From Mycolicibacterium confluentis (lineage in GTDB: Bacteria; Actinomycetota; Actinomycetes; Mycobacteriales; Mycobacteriaceae), in contig NZ_AP022612.1 in the NCBI RefSeq assembly GCF_010729895.1, forward strand, positions 3,286,001 through 3,350,000: a DNA stretch of 64,000 nucleotides, in the 5' to 3' direction. Positions 1 to 7,542 of the stretch are shown here, in pieces. Numbering within the stretch: position 1 is the stretch's first letter; the number at the start of each line of letters is the position of its first letter. The translations under genes and the position numbers were made by a program. The notes under the pieces were generated by a model. It ran no database searches. It saw only the letters and a list, made by a program, of their open reading frames with translations, and was not told the origin of the DNA.

Positions 1-239
1 GGCACCACGGCCACCGGGGTCTCCTCGTACAGCGGGATGACAGCCAGCCCGGAGGTGTCCGCGGGCAACCGCAGCAATGTGACGTCGACGGTGCCGTCGC
101 GCACCGCATCGGCCGCCTCCGCGGCGGCCACCGCCTGCAACTGCAGGGGCACGTCGGGGTGGCGTTCCGCCCAGATCCGAGCCCACTTCGCGGGCGTTCC
201 CCCGGGCACGTACCCGAGGGTGAGGGACTGCGGGGTCAC
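1..239 (-). CDS. LysR-type substrate-binding domain protein, N-terminal part (runs off the window)
   Basis: The reading frame from GTG at 239 to the window edge encodes about 79 residues beginning MTPQSLTLGYVPGG. This resembles the first strand and helix of a LysR-type periplasmic-fold effector-binding domain, and AERHPDVPLQL is the usual next element. The protein starts directly with the effector domain and has no upstream helix-turn-helix, so it would be a stand-alone substrate-binding domain protein of a kind often seen divergent from DUF5997 genes in mycobacteria. It diverges from the gene starting at 268 with only 28 bp between. The C-terminus lies outside the window, and no ligand can be inferred. 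Confidence 0.7.
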   Translation of the reverse strand, partial: MTPQSLTLGYVPGGTPAKWARIWAERHPDVPLQLQAVAAAEAADAVRDGTVDVTLLRLPADTSGLAVIPLYEETPVAVV

Positions 240-267
240 CGCCTCAGGCTACCGATAGGCTGGTTCC

Positions 268-654
268 ATGAGCAGGCCCAACGCGCAGTCCATGAAACCC
301 GCCACCGCGGCGAAGAAGCTGGACGTGTACCTGCCCGCGACGCCCGCGGAGTTCCAGGCGAACGCGATCACCCGCGCCGAGCTTGAGGCCCTGCAGGCGG
401 ACCCGCCGCAGTGGCTCAAGGACCTGCGCAAGAACGGCCCGCACCCCAAGAACCTCGTCGCCGCCAAGCTGGGCATCTCGATCGCCGCGCTGGCCCGCAA
501 CGAGGTGGGCGATGCGCTCACCACCGAGGAGATCAACCAGATCCTCGAGGACAAGCCCGAGTGGCTGGCCACCGAACGCGAGAGCTACCAGGAGGTGCTG
601 CGCGAGGAGCGACGGCTGAAGGCGCTGCGGGCCGACAAGGCGCGCGAGAGCTGA
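268..654 (+). CDS. DUF5997 family protein
   Basis: Small soluble 128-residue protein with a Lys/Arg-rich C-terminal helix and a central LGISIAALARNEV segment reminiscent of a helix-turn-helix. The family is common in mycobacteria and other actinobacteria, and its function is not known. It diverges from the LysR-like domain gene. The ATG at 268 gives the family's usual length and N-terminus (MSRPNAQSMKPATAAKKLDV). Its last 38 codons (538-654) are duplicated at 3399-3515, so this gene's 3' end formed one boundary of the local duplication that built the toxin array downstream. This copy is intact. Confidence 0.8.
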   Translation: MSRPNAQSMKPATAAKKLDVYLPATPAEFQANAITRAELEALQADPPQWLKDLRKNGPHPKNLVAAKLGISIAALARNEVGDALTTEEINQILEDKPEWLATERESYQEVLREERRLKALRADKARES

Positions 655-949
655 ATTTCTACAGCGTCACAGGGCTTCCCCGATGTCGGGCAGCATCGCG
701 ACGTCTTCAGGCTGACCATTGCGGAACACGGCCGCCAGTTCACGCACTCGCCTCTTGGCCATTCGGTGTCGAACCGACTCAACACCTCATACTCGAACGC
801 GAATCGCTGTGCGCGGTCACCGAAGATGTTGAGTCCGTCGTTGTCTTGAGACCAACGGGCATGGGCCGTACACCCAACTGCTGGGACAGCCTGTCAATTT
901 CGCGCTGCAGTTCACCAGACTTATCTTGCGAGGGGCGGTCCGAACTCAT
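538..949. repeat. Duplicated block, upstream copy (DUF5997 3' end plus Imm63 remnant)
   Basis: This block matches 3399-3944 with a constant offset of 2861 bp over its first part. Identity begins abruptly at CAGATCCTCGAGGAC (538 and 3399); the bases just upstream (CAAC versus GCGA) do not match. The upstream copy lacks 132 bp present in the other copy. The deletion is bounded in the longer copy by a repeated CGAA at 3683 and 3815, which suggests slippage between short repeats. It also carries single-base losses. The pair is best explained by a tandem duplication or an unequal exchange that took in the toxin cassette between them. Confidence 0.85.
667..949 (-). pseudogene. Imm63-like immunity gene remnant (deleted and frameshifted)
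   Basis: This is the decayed counterpart of the gene at 3528-3944. From ATG at 949 it reads MSSDRPSQDKSGELQREIDR and then LSQQLGVRPMPVGLK before frame is lost near 850. Relative to the other copy it has a 132-bp deletion removing the conserved ERG-containing middle, a lost G near 845 and a lost C near 760. The tail again ends with the LLP-IGEAL region in another frame. It cannot make a working immunity protein. Its position last on the cassette strand, next to the DUF5997 gene, is the same as in the downstream copy. Confidence 0.75.
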
Positions 950-963
950 CCAGAACCTTCCCT

Positions 964-1200
964 CTACCGGAGTCGCCAGCCGACGCCCCGGCCGATCTCG
1001 GCGAGGGCCTTCACCGACAGTTCAGGATGCACGGCGCCAAACCTGCCCAGGATGTCCTGAACGCCCTCGGCGAGAGTCTTTGTGCCCCATTCGACAGGCA
1101 TCGACGCTGCTGAATCCTTGGTGGCCGCAACGATCGCCTCGTTCGGGGTCGCGTCCGCACTCGCGTGTTCATCGCGCTCGTGGGAGGACGCATCCGCCAC
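964..1200 (-). CDS. Hypothetical protein downstream of the first immunity gene
   Basis: Short frame of 78 residues starting at GTG 1200, one base after the TGA of the immunity gene at 1202, so the two could be translationally coupled. It is acidic at the N-terminus and ends in a basic AEIGRGVGWRLR tail. I recognise no family. In the sister cassette the corresponding position is occupied by an Imm61-like domain fused to CdiI, to which this sequence shows no visible similarity. It may be a further orphan immunity protein, a fragment of one, or a non-coding remnant. Confidence 0.4.
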   Translation of the reverse strand: MADASSHERDEHASADATPNEAIVAATKDSAASMPVEWGTKTLAEGVQDILGRFGAVHPELSVKALAEIGRGVGWRLR

Positions 1201-1201
1201 C

Positions 1202-1534
1202 TCAACGCTCGGATGCGGTGCGCTCGTCGATCATCGCCGCGTGCGTACGTAGACGGTCTGCGATCTGGCCCAGCCACTCGGTGTAGGTCAGCGGGTCTGG
1301 AAGGTAATCGACACCCACGCTGTTGACCAGGAACTGTTCCAAGTCGGGTTCAGCGCGGGCCTGGCGTAGGTTATCGATCTCCTGGGCCAGGTTGCACAGG
1401 GCCCGAGCGACAGGTCGTGCCTTGACATAACTGTCGACCACTCCCTCCCAGTCCTCTGCTTCGAGATCCCAATCCTGGTGGAAGTAGGCACCGAGAAATT
1501 GGTCGAGGTCCCTGGAGATCGAGCCATCGTTCAT
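1202..1534 (-). CDS. CdiI-type immunity protein for an RNase A-like toxin
   Basis: Intact 110-residue acidic protein resembling the CdiI_2 family. It has the N-terminal LDQFLGAYFHQDWDLEAEDW motif and the C-terminal TYTEWLGQIADRLRTHA motif, which it shares with the proteins at 3975-4835 and 7539-7868. Such proteins bind and block the cognate toxin domain in the cytoplasm. The ATG at 1534 overlaps the toxin stop codon as ATGA, the same arrangement as in the complete cassette, which decides the start over upstream in-frame codons inside the toxin gene. The toxin gene upstream is frameshifted, so this is now an orphan immunity gene that could still protect against toxin from siblings. Confidence 0.8.
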   Translation of the reverse strand: MNDGSISRDLDQFLGAYFHQDWDLEAEDWEGVVDSYVKARPVARALCNLAQEIDNLRQARAEPDLEQFLVNSVGVDYLPDPLTYTEWLGQIADRLRTHAAMIDERTASER

Positions 1535-3401
1535 GGTGTGGGGAACCCTGTAAGCACGTACCACCCGCCATTTCCGTCGCCTTTGAGCACCACTTTAACT
1601 CCGGTGCCCGGCACCGCCTCCGTATCCCCACGCACGAGCACCGATCCGCCGTTGAAAGGTGCATCGAGCCTGAGATACAAGTCGGCTCCACTCGACAGCC
1701 ACTCGGCAATCTCTTGTTGATGGCGTTGGAGCACGGAGCCGACGGCTGCGGCTGCCTCATCGAGGTTGTTGAACGACGAGGCCGTTCCCAATTTGGTTGA
1801 GTCGAGGCGAGCAGAAAGATCGTCGAAGGTTCTCCCGACATGACGTTCGATGAGATGTCCGCCAGCGTTTTCGCTCGCCGTCAACAGCGCGCCAGTGTCC
1901 TCGACGCCGTATGGCACGACGTATCCGATGTCTGCAGTGCTGTGGTCAGGCACTGACGTGTTGGCGTCGGACGTTGGAGTGTCCGGGTAGGCGCGCGATG
2001 TGGATCCGCCATCCATGGCCATGGCGGGTTTGGCGACCGACGTTGTGCTGTCGAGGGTTTCATGAGTAAGGCCGCCGAGTGCGGCTCGCGCGGCAAAAGT
2101 TTCCGGCCCGAACACCACGGCGCTGCCGGCAGACTGGGTTCCATCCGCCGCCCATTCGCCGAGGTAGTAAGCAGCACTGGGTGAGTTGAGCGCACGATCG
2201 ATCTCGTCCTTGACCGCCCCGACGGGATCGGAAATCGTCTCCTGCAGACCGCCCAGGAGTGCCTGCCATGATTCGAGAACACCTGGAGACTTCGAGTCGC
2301 CGGTTCCAAACAGGCTCTTGGCGAAGGCTTCATTGGCAAACCACCGATCGCGGAAGCCGTCGACGAATCCAGGCGCGGGCTGTGGGACCGGGTCGGGCTG
2401 CGGCATGGTGGGGTTGAGCGCCAAATACTCACCAAGTCGGTGTGTGTCCTGCAGGAATCGGTCAAGCGCGGGCGTCCATGGACTCAGGCGGCACTCCCTG
2501 CATTGCAAGCAGGTCCCGCGCAGCGGCGATGACTGCGAGGTCGGACTTGAGATCCTGCACCGATGGCACTCGGCTCAGCGCCGCCTGCCGTTGCTGCTCC
2601 ATCGCCGCGCCCAGTCCCGGCGCCGTCGCCTCCAGCGCCTGATCCAGATTCTTAGGCACCTCCTTGGGGTCCGCCGTCGTTCCCGGCGGGAACAGTTGGT
2701 CCTGCAGCGTGGGCGAACGCTCCTCGTCCTGAGCCGGGTTCTCGGCCGCGGAGGGCCCCTCCGGCAACAACATGTCCTGCCAAGTCTTCGGCTCTTCCGC
2801 CCCCTGCTCTGCGTCACCGCCCCCGCCGCCACCGTCGGGTTCCGGTGCCGGGGAAAGGTGCGGACTCAGCGGCGCGTCCATCGGCTGCACTGTCCCCTCG
2901 GCGAAGCTGACCTCCCCCAGTGGCGCGACCGCGGCGCTGATCGTGGCCGCGACCTCAGCGTCCAGTTCCGCCACGCGGAGCGCACGGGCGCTGATCTCGG
3001 CCGACAGTGCTTGCCCCTCAGCCAGTTTCGCCGGATACTCCGCAGCCGTGACCCCGTGTCGAGTCGACACGGACAGATCGTCGTGCACCTCGAACCCGGC
3101 CGCCGCGGCCTTGCGCACCGAGTCGAGCACCTGCTGCTTGGCCGTCTCCAGATCGGCCGCACCGGCACGCGCAGCCCTCGCCGCACCATCCAGGACATCT
3201 GCCAAACCACGCACTCGATACAGGTCCGCCAGCGCGCGCCTGGGTGGCTTCGGCGGCTCGGCCGTCCCAGTCGGTGCCGCCTGGGCTCAGCGCGCCACGA
3301 TGCGCGGTGGAGAAGGCACCCTCCCAGCCCTCGGCGGTCGTGGTCCAGTGGCGGGCGGCCGTCTGCAGATGGGCGGTGTCCCAATTGCGGATCTGCGACA
3401 G
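1531..3401 (-). pseudogene. RNase A-type polymorphic toxin, N-truncated and frameshifted
   Basis: Homologous to the toxin at 5572-7542. The N-terminal helical region (LSQIRNWDTAHLQTAARHW...) is readable from 3401 but changes frame near 3235, where one base is missing in a GC-rich run. A long middle reading frame (GTG 3214 to a stop at 2462) changes frame again near 2475, and the last frame runs to 1531. The first about 16 residues are replaced by the duplicated DUF5997 tail. The C-terminal domain keeps the catalytic-type His (ERHVGRT) and Arg (LSAR, 11 residues later) but ends LTGFPTP, so the expected active-site Tyr is Phe. A shorter C-terminal product of about 300 residues (ATG 2508) could still be made, so residual expression is possible. 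Confidence 0.8.
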
Positions 3402-3515
3402 ATCCTCGAGGACAAGCCCGAGTGGCTGGCCGCCGAACGTGAGAGCTACCAGGAGGTGCTGCGCGAGGAGCGCCGCCTGAAGGCGCTGCGGGCCGACAAG
3501 GCGCGCGAGAGCTGA
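3399..3515 (+). pseudogene. Duplicated 3' fragment of the DUF5997 gene
   Basis: Encodes only the last 38 residues of the DUF5997 protein (QILEDKPEWLAAERESYQEV onward) plus the stop codon, with a few mostly synonymous differences from 538-654. There is no start codon or promoter context of its own. The fragment abuts the truncated toxin gene, sharing the CAG at 3399-3401. It marks the joint of the duplication and shows that the second cassette once sat directly downstream of a DUF5997 gene. Confidence 0.85.
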
Positions 3516-3527
3516 ATTTCTACAGCG

Positions 3528-3944
3528 TCACAGGGCTTCCCCGATGTGGGGCAGCAGCGCGATGTCCTCACGCTGGCCGTTGCGGAACATGGCCGCCAGT
3601 TCACGCACTCGTCGCTTGGCCCATTCGACGTCGAACCGGCTCAACACCTGATACTCGAAGGCGAATCGCTTTGCACGGTCACCGAATCGCCGTGCCGCCT
3701 CAGTCGTGACGACATCCTGGCAGTACCAGCACAACAGATCATCGAGACGTCCGACCCGATCGAATCCGAGTTGTCCGCGTTCATGGAACGCGAAGTGCTA
3801 GCCAGCGTCGTCGACGAAGATGTTGAGTCCATCGTTGGTCTTGAGACCAACGGGCACGGGCCGGACCCCCAACTGCTGGGACAGCCTGTCGATCTCGCGC
3901 TGAAGCTCATCAATCTTGTCGTTCGGGAAGCTTTCCGTAGTCAT
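3528..3944 (-). pseudogene. Imm63-like immunity gene interrupted by one in-frame TAG
   Basis: From ATG 3944 the frame gives 48 residues (MTTESFPNDKIDELQREIDR ...), then TAG at 3798-3800, then 89 more residues in the same frame ending LLPHIGEAL. The part after the stop has the features I associate with Imm63 immunity proteins: HFAFHERGQ, then a DDLLCWY helix, then EYQVLSRFDVEWAKRRVREL. Only one substitution separates it from an intact gene of about 138 codons. It follows the CdiI-Imm61 gene on the same strand with a 30-bp gap, so it belonged to an immunity operon. Recent inactivation, readthrough or a sequencing error are all possible. Confidence 0.7.
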
Positions 3945-3974
3945 CCATAGTCCGATCGATCGATTGCATCGATG

Positions 3975-4835
3975 TCACCCCAGTCCCGAACTGACTTCCA
4001 GTTCAATGTCTTTGACCTGCCGGTCCATCAGATGGCTGAAGATCGTCGCCTTGACCAACGGAAGTACCACGGAGCCCGCGGGCGAATTCAGCTCATACTT
4101 GCCCGCGCTGATCTGCTTGGTCTCGACAGAGGCGGCGAATCCCTGTGCATACAGGGATGATCCCAGGTTCGGTGCATCGACAGCTGATCGAGCCAGACTT
4201 GCCCACGCCCAGATCAGGTATTTCTCCGCCAACTCGAACGTGGAGAACCGACCGACGGCGCGCCGCCACTGGTTGCGATCATCGAGTTCGTCCAGAACCC
4301 AAGAACCGTCATCGAGATGAAGGCGGTACGAGAAGTCACTCGATCGGAACACGATCTGATCCCCATCGTGGTCGTCATCGATCGACACTCCTGTGGACCC
4401 TAACAGCGTGGTCCATCTGGTCCAATTGTCTGCCAACCGCCCGTCGCGAGGCACCCGTGTGTTGCCGCCGCGGCTGCGTTTCGGTCGAGTCGTCGATTCC
4501 ATCTCACCCGCGGGCAAGTCACGTCCGTCGATCATCGCCGCATGCTCACGCAATCGATCTGCGATCTGGCCCAGCCACTCGGTGTAGGTCGGTGGTTCGG
4601 GAAGGTAAAAGACGCCGACTGTGTACACCAAGAACTGTTCCAAGTCAGGTTCAGCGCGGACCTGACGCAGCGTGTCGATCTCCTCGGCCAGCATCCTCAA
4701 GAGCTCGGCAACTCGGTAATCCTTGACGTAGTCGTCGACGATTCCCTGCCAGTCGTCGGCCTCGAGATCCCAGTCCTGATGGAAGTAGGCGCCGAAGAAC
4801 TGCTGGAGGTCCCAGGAGATCGAGCCGTCGTTCAC
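3975..4835 (-). CDS. Two-domain immunity protein: CdiI-like domain fused to an Imm61-like domain
   Basis: 286 residues. Residues 1 to about 100 are CdiI-like (FFGAYFHQDWDLEADDW; TYTEWLGQIADRLREHA), close to the protein at 1202-1534. After a basic linker (about 105-125), residues about 130-286 form a second domain with WTRWTTLLGSTG, SYRLHLDDGSWVLDELDDR and RFSTFELAEKYLIWAWAS, a pattern I associate with Imm61. The GTG at 4835 overlaps the stop of the EspC-like gene (GTGA), so the pair is coupled. The toxin gene that should lie between the EspC-like and immunity genes is missing. The fusion suggests one polypeptide neutralising two unrelated toxin types. Confidence 0.75.
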   Translation of the reverse strand: MNDGSISWDLQQFFGAYFHQDWDLEADDWQGIVDDYVKDYRVAELLRMLAEEIDTLRQVRAEPDLEQFLVYTVGVFYLPEPPTYTEWLGQIADRLREHAAMIDGRDLPAGEMESTTRPKRSRGGNTRVPRDGRLADNWTRWTTLLGSTGVSIDDDHDGDQIVFRSSDFSYRLHLDDGSWVLDELDDRNQWRRAVGRFSTFELAEKYLIWAWASLARSAVDAPNLGSSLYAQGFAASVETKQISAGKYELNSPAGSVVLPLVKATIFSHLMDRQVKDIELEVSSGLG

Positions 4836-5113
4836 GGATGCACCGCAGAGATCTGCTGCGCCGACGCGTGATCCTGCTCGGACATCACCGCCCCGACCGT
4901 ACCGACCTTCGCACCCGTGGCGGACAGCCTTGCGCCCAGCAGCCCGGAGGCCGAATTCACCAACGTATTCGCCGCCGCCACCGCCGCTGACGTTGCCTGG
5001 CCAACTGCCGAAGCGTTGCCTGCGGAAGTCCCGTCGAGGACATCGCGCGCCGCGGCAGCATGCTGATTCACAGCAAGCTGCAGACCCTCGATGTTCAGGC
5101 CAATGACGTCCAC
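4832..5113 (-). CDS. EspC-like / WXG100-type ESX secretion-associated small protein
   Basis: 93 residues, Ala-rich and almost entirely helical: MDVIGLNIEGLQLAVNQHA, a central AVAAANTLVNSASGLLGARL helix, and a C-terminal MSEQDHASAQQISAVHP. Length and pattern fit the mycobacterial type VII secretion partner proteins encoded just upstream of ESX substrates. It is the longer homologue of the 62-residue protein at 5383-5571. In the complete cassette this gene precedes the toxin, whereas here it is coupled directly to an immunity gene. Likely role: secretion partner of a toxin that is no longer encoded here. No signal peptide or membrane segment is seen. Confidence 0.65.
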   Translation of the reverse strand: MDVIGLNIEGLQLAVNQHAAAARDVLDGTSAGNASAVGQATSAAVAAANTLVNSASGLLGARLSATGAKVGTVGAVMSEQDHASAQQISAVHP

Positions 5114-5149
5114 GGTGAGGAGTTTATTGCTGGCCGATCCATGCGCAAT

Positions 5150-5345
5150 TCACTTACTGTGCGGTCGATTCGCCGCGGCGTGCCGGCGCACCCGGTCTGC
5201 GATCTGGCCCAGCCACTCGGTGTAGGTCGACGACTCGCTTCCGGACCCTATTCTTGGAGGTCCCAATCCTGGTGAAAGCACGCACCGTCGCCATTGAGCA
5301 CCGCCTCAACGCCGGTACCTGCCACGAGAACCCGCCATCAGGGTG
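5150..5345 (-). pseudogene. Remnant of a further RNase toxin / CdiI immunity cassette
   Basis: Three short matches to toxin and immunity genes occur in order on the minus strand. VLVAGTGVEAVLNGDG matches the VLVRG...VVLKGDG part of the RNase domain (about 5290-5340). FHQDWDLQE followed by a stop matches the immunity N-terminus (about 5260). STYTEWLGQIADRVRRHAA matches the immunity C-terminus and ends with TGA at 5150-5152. The pieces are separated by deletions, and the toxin's end and the immunity start are fused. This is a third cassette of the same kind, decayed almost beyond recognition, lying between the two divergent EspC-like genes. Confidence 0.7.
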
Positions 5346-5382
5346 AATTGCGGACCCTCGCACTGCCCCTGAGAATCTGCGC

Positions 5383-5571
5383 ATGGACCTGATCCGGTTG
5401 ACCACCGTCGGCCTGCAGCATGCCGTTACGCAGCACCTAGCAGTATCCGGTCAAGTTGCTGCCAGCCTGCCCGCAATAGGCGGCACGGTCAGCATCGTCG
5501 GCACCGGCATGAGCGAGCAGGAGCACGACTCGGCGCTGCGACTCGCCGCCGTACACCACGCCGGGATGTAG
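5383..5571 (+). CDS. Short EspC-like secretion-associated protein of the complete toxin cassette
   Basis: 62 residues, MDLIRLTTVGLQHAVTQH at the start and MSEQEHDSALRLAAVHHAGM at the end, both matching the ends of the 93-residue homologue at 4832-5113. About 30 residues covering the central helix are missing in frame, so this copy is an internal-deletion version and may be impaired as a secretion partner. Its TAG is immediately followed by the ATG of the toxin gene at 5572, which indicates a single transcript in the order secretion partner, toxin, immunity. Confidence 0.6.
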   Translation: MDLIRLTTVGLQHAVTQHLAVSGQVAASLPAIGGTVSIVGTGMSEQEHDSALRLAAVHHAGM

Positions 5572-7542
5572 ATGGCTGCGGCGGGCGGCACACCGGGCAC
5601 CCCGGCTGCGTTGCCAAACCTGTCCCAGATCCGCAACTGGGACACCACACATCTAGAGCAGGCCGCTCGCGACTGGACGACCGCTGCCGAGGTCTGGGAG
5701 GACAGCTTCTCGCGCGCGCTTCGGGCTTCGCTGAATCCCGGTGGCACCGACTGGGGCGGGCAGGCTGCCGAAGCGACGAAACAGCGCACCCTGTCGGATC
5801 TCTACACGGCAAGGGGCCTGACTGATCATCTTCACCGCGCCGCATCGGTGGCACGCGGCGGCGTCTCCGAACTCGACTACGCCAAACAACAGGTACTCGA
5901 CATTGTCCGCAGAGCCGAGAGCGCTGGCTTCGACGTCCACGACGATCTCTCGTTGTCGACCCGCCTCACGTTCGCCCCCGGACCGGAGATGGCCGCGAAA
6001 TCAGCCGAAGGAGAAGCGCTCTCGGCTGAGATCAACGCGCGCGCCGCGCTCTTGATGACGCTGGACCTCTCGGTCGCTGGGAAGATCACCACCACTATCA
6101 GACCGCTGAGCGAGGTCAGCTTCCCGACAACACTTCCCGAAACGCCGCTGCCAAGCGACGGCACCGTGCAGATGCTGGACACCCCAATACCCGAGCCAGT
6201 CCCGGAACCTGGCCTGACGGGTAATCAAACCGAGCAGAGCACGCCTAAGACCTGGCAGGACATACTCGTACCCGCCGAGCTGGCTGACACCCCGTCCGGT
6301 GGCACACAGCTGACTCCGGAGCCCCTGCCTGCCAAGACCTCACAGGTCGAGGACGACCACCCCAGGAACCTCGATGAAGCGCAGAGCGTCGTAGCCGGCT
6401 TTCCCGCGGTCCCGCCGCCCAGCGCACTGGACAAGATCACCGATGCCCACAAGAACGCGCCGGGCAAAGGCGAGGACAAACCCAACCCAGGGTCACCGCT
6501 CGACGTACTGGCCGTCGCATCCGACCCCAAAATCGTTGATCGCCAAGCCGACCGCGTCGATGCTGCCCACCAGAGCCTCGCCGACGCGCAGACCAACGCT
6601 GACAGCCTCGCGGCCGAGTGGAGCATGAGCAGACCCGGTACAGGTCCGACCCTCGACGACCTCGACGCAGCGGGTCGGGCGGTGTTTGATGCCCGCCGTG
6701 GCCTCACCGAACAGACCGAGGGCCTCAAGGGGCTCAGCCAAGCACAGGAAGCGCTTGGTGGCCTCGGTGTGCCGATACCCTCGCTGCCGCCGAACATCGA
6801 TGTGCAGGCATTCCCGCCACAGCCATCCGCATTCGCAGACGCCAGCCAGGCCCTCAGCGAAGGAAGTCACGGTTTCATCCCCGACGTCGCCAAAGACATC
6901 CACGTGTTCACCAACTGGGGTGAGAGCTCCGGAAACGAACGCACCCAAGCAGTCCTGGATGCCGCTGGACTGGTCCCCATACCCGGGTCCAAAGCCCTCA
7001 CCGAGGGAATCGAACGTGGACTTGACGGCCTCGCCGGTGCAGCCCGCCACATCGACGACGCCCCCACCCCACTCAGCGACGTCCCCAGCAGCGGACACAA
7101 TCCCACGAGCGGTACTCCCAGCATCGACCATCCCGCGGACGCGGGGCATCACGCGCCGAATGAGGTCGAGGATGTCGGCGCACTCTTGGCAACAAGCGAG
7201 AGCGCTGGCGGGCATCTTCTGGAACGCCATGTCAGCCAAAGCCTCGATGACCTCTCCGCCCGTTTGGAAGCAGACCCGCGACCCGGAGCCGTGTCGACAT
7301 TCGCTTCAACAGAGGAGGCAACGACCGCAGTCAGCAGCGCACTTCAGCACAACCAGGCAGCAGTCGACGCATGGTCGGCGAACGGCGCTACCGACCGACT
7401 CAGACTTTCGGTACCGTTCGACGGCGGGGAGGTTCTCGTTCGCGGCTCTCGCGCGACAGTGCCCGCCACCTCTGTCGTAGTGGTTCTAGAAGGAATTGGA
7501 AATGGGCGGTGGATTGTGTTGACGGGATACCCCATACCATGA
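5572..7542 (+). CDS. Polymorphic toxin with C-terminal RNase A-like (CdiA-CT) domain, probable ESX substrate
   Basis: 656 residues, no signal peptide. Residues 1 to about 115 are a helical WXG-like region (LSQIRNWDTTHLEQAARDW ... GGTDWGGQAAEA) expected of type VII substrates. About 180-290 is Pro/Thr-rich linker, about 320-400 helical, and about 465-485 a pretoxin-like AAGLVPIPGSKALTEGIERG. The last about 110 residues resemble the bacterial RNase A domain of CdiA-CT toxins. H553 (ERHV), R564 (LSAR), T651 and Y653 (LTGYPIP) match the known His, Arg, Thr, Tyr set in order and spacing. It would degrade RNA in target cells. The gene abuts its secretion partner and overlaps its immunity gene by ATGA. 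Function and export route are inferred. Confidence 0.8.
   Translation: MAAAGGTPGTPAALPNLSQIRNWDTTHLEQAARDWTTAAEVWEDSFSRALRASLNPGGTDWGGQAAEATKQRTLSDLYTARGLTDHLHRAASVARGGVSELDYAKQQVLDIVRRAESAGFDVHDDLSLSTRLTFAPGPEMAAKSAEGEALSAEINARAALLMTLDLSVAGKITTTIRPLSEVSFPTTLPETPLPSDGTVQMLDTPIPEPVPEPGLTGNQTEQSTPKTWQDILVPAELADTPSGGTQLTPEPLPAKTSQVEDDHPRNLDEAQSVVAGFPAVPPPSALDKITDAHKNAPGKGEDKPNPGSPLDVLAVASDPKIVDRQADRVDAAHQSLADAQTNADSLAAEWSMSRPGTGPTLDDLDAAGRAVFDARRGLTEQTEGLKGLSQAQEALGGLGVPIPSLPPNIDVQAFPPQPSAFADASQALSEGSHGFIPDVAKDIHVFTNWGESSGNERTQAVLDAAGLVPIPGSKALTEGIERGLDGLAGAARHIDDAPTPLSDVPSSGHNPTSGTPSIDHPADAGHHAPNEVEDVGALLATSESAGGHLLERHVSQSLDDLSARLEADPRPGAVSTFASTEEATTAVSSALQHNQAAVDAWSANGATDRLRLSVPFDGGEVLVRGSRATVPATSVVVVLEGIGNGRWIVLTGYPIP

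Larger units (their letters stand above)
3399..3944. repeat. Duplicated block, downstream copy
   Basis: Longer copy of the block at 538-949. It contains the DUF5997 3' fragment and the Imm63 gene with an in-frame stop. This copy keeps the 132 bp lost from the other copy and is the less decayed of the two. Confidence 0.85.

Noticed and set aside
411..1286. A 291-codon plus-strand frame spanning the DUF5997 end and the immunity region
   Set aside because: It runs through the antisense of the immunity gene in an Arg/Pro-rich frame with no recognisable protein features.
2186..3442. A 418-codon plus-strand frame across the toxin pseudogene
   Set aside because: It is antisense to a gene with clear homology to the intact toxin. 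Composition is Arg-rich and it depends on the repeat junction.
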